Positions 16,157 to 24,184 of a stretch of 36,934 nucleotides of DNA are shown here, piece after piece; positions within the stretch are counted from its first letter, which is position 1, and each line of letters opens with the position of its first letter. This DNA comes from Acidobacteriota bacterium. Its GTDB lineage: Bacteria > Acidobacteriota > Terriglobia > Bryobacterales > Bryobacteraceae. The notes beneath the pieces are model-generated. The model saw only the letters and a list, made by a program, of their open reading frames with translations. It did no database searches and had not been told where the DNA came from. The position numbers were made by a program, and so were the translations under genes. The stretch lies in the NCBI GenBank assembly GCA_016871055.1, contig VFZW01000017.1, positions 1 through 36,934 of the forward strand, given 5' to 3'.

Positions 16157-16306
16157 ATGAAACCAGCCAAACTACCCGAATCGGCCATCCGGCGCCTCGC
16201 GGCGTTGGAAGACGGCTGTTCAATTCGCGCAGGCAGTCTGAACGGTGTCTTCGCCAAGCCGGGCAAGCGCGCTCCCAAACGCCTGACCGCCAAGTCGACC
16301 CGCTAA
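16157..16306 (+). CDS. Small basic peptide B, paralogue of the peptide at 15277
   Basis: A 49-residue peptide too short to stand out by length but clearly related to the 66-residue peptide at 15277: KLPESAIRRLAALEDGCSIR and then AGSLNGVFAKP match the same core, including the invariant RAGSL-x-G-x-F block. The tail GKRAPKRLTAKSTR is basic. Three in-frame ATGs (16142, 16148, 16157) are possible starts. 16157 gives the best length match to peptide A and has GGAG at 9-base spacing. It ends about 45 bases before the ilv promoter. Function unknown. Confidence 0.65.
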   Translation: MKPAKLPESAIRRLAALEDGCSIRAGSLNGVFAKPGKRAPKRLTAKSTR

Positions 16307-16350
16307 CCGGGTCTAATCCACCTATTTGACGATTTTATAGCGCTGCCATC

Positions 16351-16379
16351 TTGCATTTGGCCTGCTTCTAGCCTAGACT
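16351..16379 (+). promoter_or_regulatory. Promoter of the ilv attenuator and operon
   Basis: TTGCAT (16351-16356) and TAGACT (16374-16379) are separated by exactly 17 bases, fitting a housekeeping-sigma promoter. The predicted transcription start falls at about 16386, the G of the leader-peptide GTG, so the leader message would be leaderless. Confidence 0.65.
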
Positions 16380-16385
16380 CAAAGA

Positions 16386-16517
16386 GTGAGTGTTGATCGC
16401 ACCCTTAGTCTGCCCGTGGCTATCGGCCAGGGTGTTGTGCGTCCGCTCGTAGTTTCCGGCATCATTCCTCTCGTAGTAGTAGGAATTATTGGGGTAACCG
16501 TAACAGGTCCCGCCTGA
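16386..16517 (+). CDS. ilv operon leader peptide (43 aa, Val/Ile/Leu-rich)
   Basis: A 43-codon frame beginning GTG and ending TGA at 16515-16517, just before the attenuator hairpins. Beyond the initiator it contains 11 Val, 5 Ile and 4 Leu, the end products of the operon it precedes. The densest block is codons 29-39 (LVVVGIIGVTV), which includes three consecutive GTA Val codons at 16473-16481 and two consecutive ATT Ile codons at 16485-16490. Such control codons stall the ribosome when charged tRNA is scarce. It has no Shine-Dalgarno; the promoter at 16351-16379 predicts a transcript starting at the GTG. Minus-strand frames across this stretch have no comparable support. Confidence 0.85.
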   Translation: MSVDRTLSLPVAIGQGVVRPLVVSGIIPLVVVGIIGVTVTGPA

Positions 16518-16556
16518 GTGGCACCGGAAAAAAGGCATAGAAGCCACCGGCGGGAC
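16507..16556 (+). promoter_or_regulatory. Antiterminator hairpin of the ilv attenuator
   Basis: GTCCCGCC (16507-16514) pairs with GGCGGGAC (16549-16556), and GTGGC (16518-16522) pairs with GCCAC (16543-16547), with a small internal loop, giving 13 base pairs. This uses the left arm of the terminator (16541-16551), so the two structures exclude each other. The 5' arm overlaps the last leader codons and the stop codon: a ribosome that finishes the leader covers it, and one stalled at the Val/Ile codons leaves it free. A further 7-bp pairing, 16453-16459 with 16524-16530, may act as a protector hairpin. Confidence 0.75.
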
Positions 16557-16581
16557 AGAAACCCAAGCCGGTGGCTTTTTT
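16541..16581 (+). terminator. ilv attenuator terminator
   Basis: An 11-bp perfect stem (AAGCCACCGGC at 16541-16551 with GCCGGTGGCTT at 16567-16577) has a 15-base loop and is followed by six Ts (16576-16581). It lies 24 bases after the leader stop codon and 33 bases before ilvB, the expected place for a transcription attenuator. Confidence 0.9.
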
Positions 16582-16614
16582 CGTTTGTGGCCAAACACGA
16601 GGAGTGAACAACAG

Positions 16615-18339
16615 ATGTCTCAATTAATGAGCGGATCCAAAATCCTGCTGGAGTGCCTGGCGCGAGAAGGCGTCGACACGATCTTCGGCTATCCCGGCGG
16701 CGTAACGATTCCGTTCTACGACGCGATGCTCGATTCGCCGATCCAGCACGTGCTGGTTCGTCACGAACAGAACGCGGCATTCGCCGCGCAGGGCTATGTG
16801 CGCTCGACGGGCAAAGTCGGCGTGTGCTGTGCGACATCGGGCCCCGGCGCGACGAACCTCGTCACCGGCTTGGTCGACGCGATGATGGACTCGATTCCGA
16901 TCGTGGCGATCACCGGCCAGGTGCCGACCAAGCTGATCGGCTCGGACGCGTTCCAGGAAGCCGATACATTCGGCATCACGCGCTCGGCGACAAAGCACAA
17001 CTATCTCGTCAAGAACATCAACGAATTGCCGGCCGTGATCCATGAGGCGTTCTACATCGCCAACAGCGGGCGGCCCGGTCCCGTGCTGGTCGACATCACG
17101 AAGGACGTGTTTCAGGGCAACGCCCACTACGTGCCGGTGACCTCGATTCACCTGCCCGGCTACAAGGTCTACACCGAAGGTCACACGGGTCAGATCCGGC
17201 GCGCGGCGCAAATGATGCTGGAAGCCGAACGGCCGATGGTTTACGCGGGCGGCGGCGTGGTGCTGTCGAATTCGAGCGATGAACTGCGCGAGCTGGTCGA
17301 ACTTGTCGACGCGCCTTGCGTGACTACGGTCATGGGCCTCGGCGCGCTGGCGGCCGATCATCCGAACTTCATCAGCATGCCCGGCATGCACGGTAGCTAT
17401 GCAGCGAACATGGCGATGTATGGCACCGACCTGATCATCGCGCTCGGTGTGCGATTCGACGACCGCGTGACCGGTCGATTGAACTCGTTCGCGCCGCATG
17501 CGCGCGTGATTCACGTCGACATCGATCCCGCCGAAATCGGCAAGAATCGCAACGCCGATCTACCAATCGTTGGCGACCTGAAACGCGTAATGCCGAAGCT
17601 CTCGGCGGTGCTGGCGGAGTTGAAGCCGGGGATTGGCGAGCGCACCGGATTGAAGGCGTGGTGGAAGCAAGTCCGCGCGTGGATGGACGAACACCCTTTG
17701 CGCAAGCCGGTGACGTCACCGGACGAAATCAAGCCGCAGCATTTGATGGCCGAGATCGACCGTTTGACTAACGGCGAAGCCATTGTAACTTCCGACGTTG
17801 GCCAGCACCAGATGTGGTCGGCGCAGTTGATTCGCTTCAACAAGCCGCGCTTGTGGATCAACTCGGGCGGCCTCGGGTCGATGGGCTTCGGCCTGCCGGC
17901 GGCGCTGGGTGCACAATACGCCAATCCGGACAAGCTGGTGATTGCGATCTGCGGCGACGGCGGCTTCCAGATGTCGTTGCCGGAGTTGGCGACGCTGCAA
18001 AACTACGGCTTGAACGTGAAGGTCATCATCATGAACAACGGCTACCTGGGCATGGTGCGTCAGTGGCAGGAGCTGTTCTACGCGAATCGTTTGTCGCAGG
18101 TGACGCTCGATTCGTTCCCCGATGTTGAAAAGCTCGCGGGCGCGTACGGATTCAAGGGCCGCACGATCGAGCATCCTCGCGATTTGCGGGATGCACTCAA
18201 AGAAGCCTTCGACACGCCGGGTCCATACTTGCTGAACGTTCGCGTCACGCCGACCGAAAACGTCTTCCCGATGGTGCCCGCCGGCGGCGCGATCAACGAA
18301 ATGGTGCTGGCCCCGCCGCAGCCGGCGATGGCGAGGTAG
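16615..18339 (+). CDS. ilvB: Acetolactate synthase, large (catalytic) subunit
   Basis: Thiamine-diphosphate enzyme that condenses two pyruvates to 2-acetolactate (Val/Leu) or pyruvate with 2-oxobutyrate to 2-aceto-2-hydroxybutyrate (Ile). The 574-residue product has the usual length. The catalytic Glu is in VRHEQNAAFAAQGY (about residue 50), the central FAD/Rossmann-like domain includes DDRVTGRLNSFAPHA (about 283), and the ThDP/Mg motif GDGGFQMSLPELATLQNYG with the following NNGYLGMVRQWQELFY is at about 447-485. The ATG at 16615 is chosen over an in-frame upstream start at 16585 because GAGGAG lies 10 bases upstream and the frame before it runs into the terminator. First structural gene of the attenuated operon. 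Confidence 0.96.
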   Translation: MSQLMSGSKILLECLAREGVDTIFGYPGGVTIPFYDAMLDSPIQHVLVRHEQNAAFAAQGYVRSTGKVGVCCATSGPGATNLVTGLVDAMMDSIPIVAITGQVPTKLIGSDAFQEADTFGITRSATKHNYLVKNINELPAVIHEAFYIANSGRPGPVLVDITKDVFQGNAHYVPVTSIHLPGYKVYTEGHTGQIRRAAQMMLEAERPMVYAGGGVVLSNSSDELRELVELVDAPCVTTVMGLGALAADHPNFISMPGMHGSYAANMAMYGTDLIIALGVRFDDRVTGRLNSFAPHARVIHVDIDPAEIGKNRNADLPIVGDLKRVMPKLSAVLAELKPGIGERTGLKAWWKQVRAWMDEHPLRKPVTSPDEIKPQHLMAEIDRLTNGEAIVTSDVGQHQMWSAQLIRFNKPRLWINSGGLGSMGFGLPAALGAQYANPDKLVIAICGDGGFQMSLPELATLQNYGLNVKVIIMNNGYLGMVRQWQELFYANRLSQVTLDSFPDVEKLAGAYGFKGRTIEHPRDLRDALKEAFDTPGPYLLNVRVTPTENVFPMVPAGGAINEMVLAPPQPAMAR

Positions 18340-18351
18340 GAGTTACTCACG

Positions 18352-18903
18352 ATGCAACAGATCATCAGTTTGTTATTGGAAAACAAGACAGGCGCGCTGA
18401 TGCGTGTGACCGGGCTGTTGACGGCCCGCGGATACAACATCGATAGCTTGACCGTCGCGCGGACGCTCGATCCGGAGCTCTCGCGAATGACGATCGCCGT
18501 CGACGTGGAGCCGCATCAGCGGCGCCAGTTGATCAAGCACATGAACAAGTTGATCAATGTCCTGCAGGCGACCGATTTGACCGACGCGCCGTCGGTGACG
18601 CGCGAGATGTTGCTGATGCGCGTGCGGTCGGCGCAGGAGACGCGCACGGCGATTTTGAAGGAAGCCGAGATTTTCGGCGTGCGCGTGGTGGATTCGACGC
18701 TCGAAGGATTCGCGCTCGAGGCCACTGGCGATATCGAGAAGCTCGATGAGTTTATCGACATTATGCGGAGCTACGGCGAGATCGAAGTGACTCGCGGCGG
18801 CGCCGTGGCAGTCTCGTTGGAATCGAAGAAACTACGCCTCTCGCCCCCGGTGCCCCGAGGCGCCGAAGAGACGCGGCTCGAAGAAAAGAACGGAGTCATT
18901 TAA
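18352..18903 (+). CDS. ilvN: Acetolactate synthase, small (regulatory) subunit
   Basis: Regulatory subunit (often named ilvH) that stimulates the catalytic subunit and confers valine feedback inhibition. The 183-residue product begins [35 protein letters not shown], which is the ACT domain that binds valine (about 1-75), followed by the ALS_ss_C domain (about 80-160: EMLLMRVRS ... [20 protein letters not shown]). It starts 13 bases after ilvB, with GGAG just upstream of the ATG, and ends two bases before ilvC. Length and domain order are standard. Confidence 0.95.
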   Translation: MQQIISLLLENKTGALMRVTGLLTARGYNIDSLTVARTLDPELSRMTIAVDVEPHQRRQLIKHMNKLINVLQATDLTDAPSVTREMLLMRVRSAQETRTAILKEAEIFGVRVVDSTLEGFALEATGDIEKLDEFIDIMRSYGEIEVTRGGAVAVSLESKKLRLSPPVPRGAEETRLEEKNGVI

Positions 18904-18905
18904 GA

Positions 18906-19925
18906 ATGTTGAATCGCTACTACGAAAAAGACGGCAACCCGGCGCTATTGAAGAACCGTGTGTTCGCCGTTATTGGCTACGGAAGCCAGGGACATGCGCA
19001 CGCTCTCAACCTGCGCGATTCGGGCGCGGACGTGATCGTCGGCCTGTATCCGGGATCGAAGAGCTGGGCCAAGGCGGAAGCCGCCGGCCTGCGCGTGATG
19101 ACGGCCGCCGACGCTACCAAGGCCGCCGACACGATCATGGTGCTGGTCAGCGACCACATCCAGCCGGACCTTTACGAAAAAGAGATCCAGCCGAATTTGA
19201 CCGCGGGCAAGACGCTCATGTTCGCGCACGGCTTCTCCATCCACTTCGGCTACGTGAAGCCGCCGGCCGATGTCGACGTTTCGATGATCGCGCCGAAGTC
19301 GCCGGGCCATCGCGTCCGCGAACTATTCACGGAAAACGTGGGCGTGCCGGGTCTGGTCGCGGTGCATCAGAATGCGTCGGGCAAAGCGCTGGAGAACGCG
19401 CTGGCGTATGCGCTGGGTATCGGTTGCTTGCGCGCGGGCGTGATTGAAACTACGTTTAAGGAAGAAGCCGAGACCGATCTGTTCGGCGAGCAGACGGTCC
19501 TTTGCGGCGGCACCAGCGAGTTGATCAAAGCTGGTTTTGAAACGCTGGTTGAAGCCGGCTACGCGCCCGAGATGGCGTATTTCGAGTGCCTGCACGAACT
19601 CAAATTGATCGTCGATTTGATCTACGAAGGCGGCCTTGAGTACATGCGCTACTCGGTGTCCGATACCGCCGAGTACGGCGACTACGTGACCGGCCCGCGC
19701 ATGATCAACGCCGACACCAAGGCGCGCATGAAGCAGGTTTTGACCGAGATCCAGGACGGCACGTTCGCGCGCACCTGGATGAACGAAAATCGCACCGGCC
19801 GGCATAACTTCCTGGCCATGCGCAAAGCCAACCAGACGCATCAGATCGAAACCGTGGGCAAAGAACTGCGGGCGATGATGCCGTTCCTCAAGAAGAAGAA
19901 AGAGGCTGGCGTACCCGAGGCATAA
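18906..19925 (+). CDS. ilvC: Ketol-acid reductoisomerase (class I)
   Basis: Mg2+- and NADPH-dependent enzyme that rearranges and reduces acetolactate or acetohydroxybutyrate to the dihydroxy acid, the second step of Val/Ile synthesis. The 339-residue product has the class I short length. The Rossmann motif [17 protein letters not shown] (about 20-36) binds the dinucleotide. The C-terminal knotted domain holds the metal-binding [17 protein letters not shown] (about 187-203) and [17 protein letters not shown]. It begins two bases after ilvN, so translation is probably coupled. Confidence 0.96.
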   Translation: MLNRYYEKDGNPALLKNRVFAVIGYGSQGHAHALNLRDSGADVIVGLYPGSKSWAKAEAAGLRVMTAADATKAADTIMVLVSDHIQPDLYEKEIQPNLTAGKTLMFAHGFSIHFGYVKPPADVDVSMIAPKSPGHRVRELFTENVGVPGLVAVHQNASGKALENALAYALGIGCLRAGVIETTFKEEAETDLFGEQTVLCGGTSELIKAGFETLVEAGYAPEMAYFECLHELKLIVDLIYEGGLEYMRYSVSDTAEYGDYVTGPRMINADTKARMKQVLTEIQDGTFARTWMNENRTGRHNFLAMRKANQTHQIETVGKELRAMMPFLKKKKEAGVPEA

Positions 19926-19950
19926 GCTTTAGCGGGTCAGCTTCGTTGAA

Positions 19951-20000
19951 CGGCTGGCAACGGAGCCTAGCGCGGGAAGCCGCGCCGCCCCTGCCAGCCG
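19951..20000 (+). repeat. Nested hairpin in the ilvC-cimA spacer
   Basis: An outer 9-bp stem (CGGCTGGCA at 19951-19959 with TGCCAGCCG at 19992-20000) encloses a 6-bp stem (GCGCGG at 19970-19975 with CCGCGC at 19980-19985, loop GAAG). There is no T run. It occupies most of the 96-base spacer and could stabilise the upstream message, attenuate cimA, or be a processing site. Confidence 0.55.
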
Positions 20001-20021
20001 CCGATCAATAAGGACAATACC

Positions 20022-21635
20022 ATGCGCATCTTTACCTTCGACACGACACTCCGCGACGGCACGCAAGGCGAAGCCGTTTCCTTCTCTGTCGAGGACAAGC
20101 TGATTATTAGTCAGAAACTGGATGAGCTCGGCATTGACTACATTGAGGGCGGCTGGCCCGGTTCCAATCCGAAGGACAAGGATTTCTTCGCACGCGCGAA
20201 AGACGAACTGCGGCTGAAGCACGCGAAGTTGACGGCGTTCGGCTCGACGCACTTTGCCAAGAACACGGTCGAAAACGACGCGAACGTGCGTGAGTTGCTC
20301 GGCGCGGAAACGCCGGTGATCAGCATCTTCGGCAAGACGTGGGACTTTCATGTGACACGGGCGTTGGGCATCGCGCTCGAAGAGAATTTGAAGATCATTC
20401 ACGACACGGTGGCCTATTTGAAGAAGCACGGGCGCGAGGTGGTCTACGACGCCGAGCACTTCTTCGATGGCTACTTCGCCAATCCGGAATACGCATTGCA
20501 GACGCTGCAAGCGGCCAGGGAGGCGGGCGCCGATGTGTTGTGTCTTTGCGATACCAACGGCGGCACGGTGCCGTCGAAGCTGGTCGAAGCCGTCGCGGTC
20601 GTTCGCGCCAAGTTTGACGGCGTGATCGGAATTCATCCGCACAACGATTCCGATGTCGCGGTGGCGAATGCATTGGCGGCGGTCGAAGCCGGCGTGACGC
20701 ACGTGCAAGGCTGCATGAACGGCTACGGCGAACGCTGCGGCAATGCGAACTTGGCGTCGATCATCGCCAACCTCGAATTGAAGCACGGGCACACGACAAT
20801 CGGCCGCGATAAGTTGACTGGACTGACCTCGGTCGCGCGCTTCATCGCCGAGCTTGCGAACTTGCAAATCCCGTACGGACAAGCCTACGTCGGCCAGAGC
20901 GCGTTCGCGCACAAGGGCGGCGTGCATGTGAGCGCGGTGATGAAGGATTCGGCGACGTACGAACACGTGCGGCCGGAGTGGGTGGGCAATCGCCAGCGCG
21001 TGCTGGTGAGCGATCTATCGGGCCGCAGCAACATTCTCTATCGCCTGAAGGAGCACGGTCTCGAAGACAAGCTCGACGAGAACTCACGCAAGACGATGCT
21101 TGAAAAAATCAAGCAGATGGAGTTCGAGGGCTACGAGTTGGAAGCCGCTGAAGGCACCTTCGAGTTGATGGTCCGCGAGGCGCTGAATCCCGGCAAGAAC
21201 TTCTTCGATGTCGTGAGTTTTGATGTCGTCACCAAGATGGGCCGCAGCGGCGGATCGCTGACAATGGCCACCGTTTCGCTGCAAGCGCAGGACGGATTGC
21301 ACACCGAAACATCGGTGGGTAACGGTCCAGTCAACGCGCTCGACCTGTGTTTGCGCCGGTGTTTGGTGGGCCAATATCCAGCCATCGCCAACGTGAAATT
21401 GACTGATTACAAAGTGCGCGTGATCGACTCGAAAAAGGGCACGGCCGCGAAGGTGCGCGTGCTGATCGAGTGGTCCGATCATAAACGCTCCTGGGCGACG
21501 GTCGGTGTTTCCGACAACGTGATCGAGGCGTCGTGGAAGGCGCTGGTCGATGCGATTCGGTTGGAGCTGATGCGGCTAGCGGATAAGAGCGACGCGATTG
21601 AGAAGGCTGTTGAAGACTACTGCTGGGGTGTCTGA
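20022..21635 (+). CDS. cimA: Citramalate synthase
   Basis: Condenses acetyl-CoA and pyruvate to (R)-citramalate, the entry to 2-oxobutyrate and isoleucine without threonine. The 537-residue product matches the long CimA/LeuA-related family: TLRDGTQGEAVSFS (about 9-22), IHPHNDSDVAVAN (about 205-217) and CMNGYGERCGNANL (about 228-241) are the metal and substrate motifs of the DRE-TIM catalytic barrel. A LeuA-type C-terminal allosteric domain follows (about 400-530), which usually binds isoleucine. The start at 20022 is preceded by AAGGA. The similar 2-isopropylmalate and homocitrate synthases are less likely, given the EGGWPGSNPKD signature and ilv context. The 3' end overlaps the convergent gene by 19 bases. 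Confidence 0.9.
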   Translation: MRIFTFDTTLRDGTQGEAVSFSVEDKLIISQKLDELGIDYIEGGWPGSNPKDKDFFARAKDELRLKHAKLTAFGSTHFAKNTVENDANVRELLGAETPVISIFGKTWDFHVTRALGIALEENLKIIHDTVAYLKKHGREVVYDAEHFFDGYFANPEYALQTLQAAREAGADVLCLCDTNGGTVPSKLVEAVAVVRAKFDGVIGIHPHNDSDVAVANALAAVEAGVTHVQGCMNGYGERCGNANLASIIANLELKHGHTTIGRDKLTGLTSVARFIAELANLQIPYGQAYVGQSAFAHKGGVHVSAVMKDSATYEHVRPEWVGNRQRVLVSDLSGRSNILYRLKEHGLEDKLDENSRKTMLEKIKQMEFEGYELEAAEGTFELMVREALNPGKNFFDVVSFDVVTKMGRSGGSLTMATVSLQAQDGLHTETSVGNGPVNALDLCLRRCLVGQYPAIANVKLTDYKVRVIDSKKGTAAKVRVLIEWSDHKRSWATVGVSDNVIEASWKALVDAIRLELMRLADKSDAIEKAVEDYCWGV

Positions 21636-22300
21636 GTTTTCCTCGCGAAGGCAAGAGCCAGAATCAGTCCGCCTCCGGCCAGCATGAACGCACCCGGTTC
21701 CGGGATTGCGTTGTACGTCTGCAGCGCGCCGTTGCCGCCTTGCACGTAAAAACCGTCCATCACGCCGTTCTCGTCCTTGGCGACACCGATAGCGCCGGCG
21801 TAAGCCTTTACGGTCGCCATCAGGTCATTGGCAAGCATCTGCAAGAAGTCCGGCCCACCACCCGCCGCGACACAACAGCCGAAGAGGGTCAGCATATTGA
21901 TCTTGCCCTTATTGGCTTGCACAAACGCCGCCTTGGACGCTGCGGCGAGAAGATCGGTACCGCCGAGTTGCAGAACACCGGGTGCGCCGTGCCCAACAAG
22001 CACGACGTTAATGGGACTGCCGGCCGTCATCGATGCGCTCATGATCATCATGGAGACGTCGTTCAAACCAGCGCCTCGCATGGAACCGGCGAGAAGCATC
22101 GCGGCATTATCGAGCGGGCCATTTGCGGCTTGGAGTTGGGCTACTTTCACCAGGTCGCCCGTGGGGTTGGTCAACTTGTTCCCGGCGGTGAATGTGCAGG
22201 CCTGGCATGCCCCTCCGCCGTTTAGTTCGTCGAGAAACAACAGCGCGCACCAGGAGGGAGCAGCCGCTGCAAAGGCGAGCAACAGAGCGAGACAGCGCAT
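21617..22300 (-). CDS. Caspase-fold-like (DUF4347-type) protein with PEP-CTERM tail
   Basis: A 227-residue exported protein: signal peptide about 1-19, a pair of Cys near 32-35 (ACQAC), then a core with VVLVGHGAPGVLQLGG (His104) and MLTLFGCCVAAGG (Cys142-Cys143). The His-Gly after one strand and the Cys after the next copy the His/Cys dyad pattern of clan CD caspase-like domains, as in DUF4347 (HGSPG ... GCNVAAG). The C-terminus is a PEP-CTERM tail: IPEPG at 199-203, a hydrophobic helix, then ARKTQ. Catalytic activity is not proven. A good promoter lies upstream (22340-22367), and GAGG precedes the ATG. It is convergent with, and overlaps, cimA. Confidence 0.75.
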   Translation of the reverse strand: MRCLALLLAFAAAAPSWCALLFLDELNGGGACQACTFTAGNKLTNPTGDLVKVAQLQAANGPLDNAAMLLAGSMRGAGLNDVSMMIMSASMTAGSPINVVLVGHGAPGVLQLGGTDLLAAASKAAFVQANKGKINMLTLFGCCVAAGGGPDFLQMLANDLMATVKAYAGAIGVAKDENGVMDGFYVQGGNGALQTYNAIPEPGAFMLAGGGLILALAFARKTQTPQQ

Positions 22301-22339
22301 GAGAATTACCTCGATTCACACTTCGGGAGAGGCGACCTT

Positions 22340-22367
22340 AGTATACAGATCTTGCATCCCAACGCAA
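22340..22367 (-). promoter_or_regulatory. Promoter of the caspase-like PEP-CTERM gene
   Basis: On the minus strand, TTGCGT (plus 22362-22367) is followed by a 16-base spacer and TATACT (plus 22340-22345). The predicted start lies about 33 bases upstream of the ATG, which has GAGG before it. Confidence 0.6.
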
Positions 22368-22374
22368 CCGCCTG

Positions 22375-24063
22375 CTAGTGGGACGATCCCGCCCCAACCA
22401 GTAGGCGCCGGATCAGCTTGATCGGAATCGCACCCTGCTTCACAAACGAAGCGTGGAATTCATTCAACTCGAACTCCGCGCCCTTCTTCTTTCGGTACTC
22501 CTCGCGCAGCTTGTACACTTCGAGCTTGCCGAGCGTGTAGTAGAGATACGTCGGGTTGTACGCGCCCCGGCGCGCTTCTTCGTAGGCATTGGTCGGCTCT
22601 TGCATTGCGCGATCGACGAACAGCTTCGCACCCTCTTCCACGGTCATGCCGCGCGTGTGCAGCTTAATGCCGACGACGTAGCGCGCGTCTCTTAAGAGCG
22701 CCTCGTGCAACTGCGCTAGCTTCAATTTCGGATCGCCCGCACCGTAGCCTTCCTCGATCATCATCTGCTCGGTGTAGTGCGCCCAACCTTCGGCGTTCGA
22801 TGAGCAGGCGTAGAGCTTGCGCGTCTTCGTCGGGAACTGCGGCGCGTAGATGAACTGCACGTAGTGGCCCGGGAACGCCTCGTGAATCGTGATCACATCC
22901 ATCACCGGCTTGTTGTAGAGCCGTAGGTGTTCTTCCTTGTGCTTGGCGTCCCAGTCCTTCTCGACGGGCGTGACGTAGTAGAACGCCTCCTTCGCTTTCG
23001 ACTCATACGCGCCCGGCGTGTCCATCGACGCGAAGCTGCCGGAACGGGCGTAGGGCGGCGTCTCCTCGACAAGCGGCAGGTTCATGGTGGGCAGATCGAT
23101 GATCTTCTTGTCGATCAAAAACTGCTGAATGCCTTTGAGTGTGCGGCGCGTGGCGGGGATGAGATCCGTCTCGGACGGATGATCGTTCGAGATGTCGTGC
23201 ATCACCTGCGCGGGCGTCTTCTTCGGGTCAATGAGTCGGGCGGTTTCGACAAAATCTTTGTAGTCCTTTTCGAGATTCGCCTCGCCGATCGCGAGGATTT
23301 TATCGAGCGGATCGTCGATCATCTCTTCGAGCGCGAGCTTCTTCGAAAACGCCGCCGCGCCGATCGCATAGCTGCCGGTCGAGCGATTCGACAGATCGTC
23401 TTTAAGCCACTTCGCTGCGTCCTGCATCGCGGCCGCGGCGGCGTTGTTGGCAGCCGTGAACTTGGCGAGCAGCGCGGCGTCGTCCTTGGCTGCGTCCTTG
23501 GCCCATGCGGCGACGGTGTTCCTGAAAAAGCCGACCGAACCGGACGCCATGCGGACGGCAAGATCGGTGAACTCTTTGGGCGGATTGGAGACGTTGGCCT
23601 TCATCGCCGCGAGCACGCCCGGAATTCTTTCGAGGCGCGCGATGACGGATCGCAGCCGCTCGGCCGGCGGCGCGAAGTTACGCTTCATCAGCACGTCGAT
23701 CGCACCGCCGGGCGCGCCGACATAACCCATCGGGTTCGTCTTCCAGCTTCGCGTTTCGGTGAGTTCCATGAGCTCGGCGTGAATGGCGGTGTCGAGAATT
23801 TCGGCGTCGATGTTTCCGTCGGCAGGCAACGCTGCGAGCCGGTCGTGCGCGGCGTTCAAGTAAGCAACGCGCTTGGCGACGGCGTCCGCGGAGAGATCTT
23901 CAAGCTGGCCGTCGTAGTCGTGAATGCCCGCGCCGGTGGCGTAGGACGGGAAGGTGCGGAACCACTCGTTCCAGTAGTCCTCTTCAAACTCGGCGAAGGT
24001 GTCGGCGGGCTTGGAAGAGCAGGCGGCGAGGGCGATCAAGCCTAGACAAAGAACGGCGCGCAT
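22375..24063 (-). CDS. DUF885-family lipoprotein, probable metallopeptidase
   Basis: A 562-residue exported lipoprotein: lipobox LAAC with Cys15 after a short hydrophobic signal, then the all-helical DUF885 fold. The putative zinc site is HEAFPGHYVQF (about 390-400; HExxxGH), with a downstream Glu in SNAEGWAHYTEQMM (about 422-435) as the likely third ligand. This arrangement resembles M3/M32-type gluzincins and is typical of DUF885 proteins. The length is normal for the family. It is probably anchored in the membrane facing the periplasm, trimming peptides; the substrate is unknown. The start lies 31 bases from the divergent tRNA gene. Confidence 0.88.
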   Translation of the reverse strand: MRAVLCLGLIALAACSSKPADTFAEFEEDYWNEWFRTFPSYATGAGIHDYDGQLEDLSADAVAKRVAYLNAAHDRLAALPADGNIDAEILDTAIHAELMELTETRSWKTNPMGYVGAPGGAIDVLMKRNFAPPAERLRSVIARLERIPGVLAAMKANVSNPPKEFTDLAVRMASGSVGFFRNTVAAWAKDAAKDDAALLAKFTAANNAAAAAMQDAAKWLKDDLSNRSTGSYAIGAAAFSKKLALEEMIDDPLDKILAIGEANLEKDYKDFVETARLIDPKKTPAQVMHDISNDHPSETDLIPATRRTLKGIQQFLIDKKIIDLPTMNLPLVEETPPYARSGSFASMDTPGAYESKAKEAFYYVTPVEKDWDAKHKEEHLRLYNKPVMDVITIHEAFPGHYVQFIYAPQFPTKTRKLYACSSNAEGWAHYTEQMMIEEGYGAGDPKLKLAQLHEALLRDARYVVGIKLHTRGMTVEEGAKLFVDRAMQEPTNAYEEARRGAYNPTYLYYTLGKLEVYKLREEYRKKKGAEFELNEFHASFVKQGAIPIKLIRRLLVGAGSSH

Positions 24064-24094
24064 AGGGACAGGATCGCATTTAGAATAGAAGTGT

Positions 24095-24171
<77 letters not shown>

Positions 24172-24184
24172 GAATTTCATTCCC

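Noticed and set aside
16326-16343. TTGACG followed by TTTATAG as an ilv promoter
   Set aside because: The spacing between the elements is far too short; TTGCAT-17-TAGACT just downstream is better placed.
16379-16837. Minus-strand frames across the ilv leader
   Set aside because: They cover the promoter, leader peptide and hairpins and have no coding features; the plus-strand regulatory reading explains the region.
22927-24045. 372-codon plus-strand frame opposite the DUF885 gene
   Set aside because: Antisense to an enzyme with an intact lipobox and HExxxGH motif; no domain, no ribosome-binding site.
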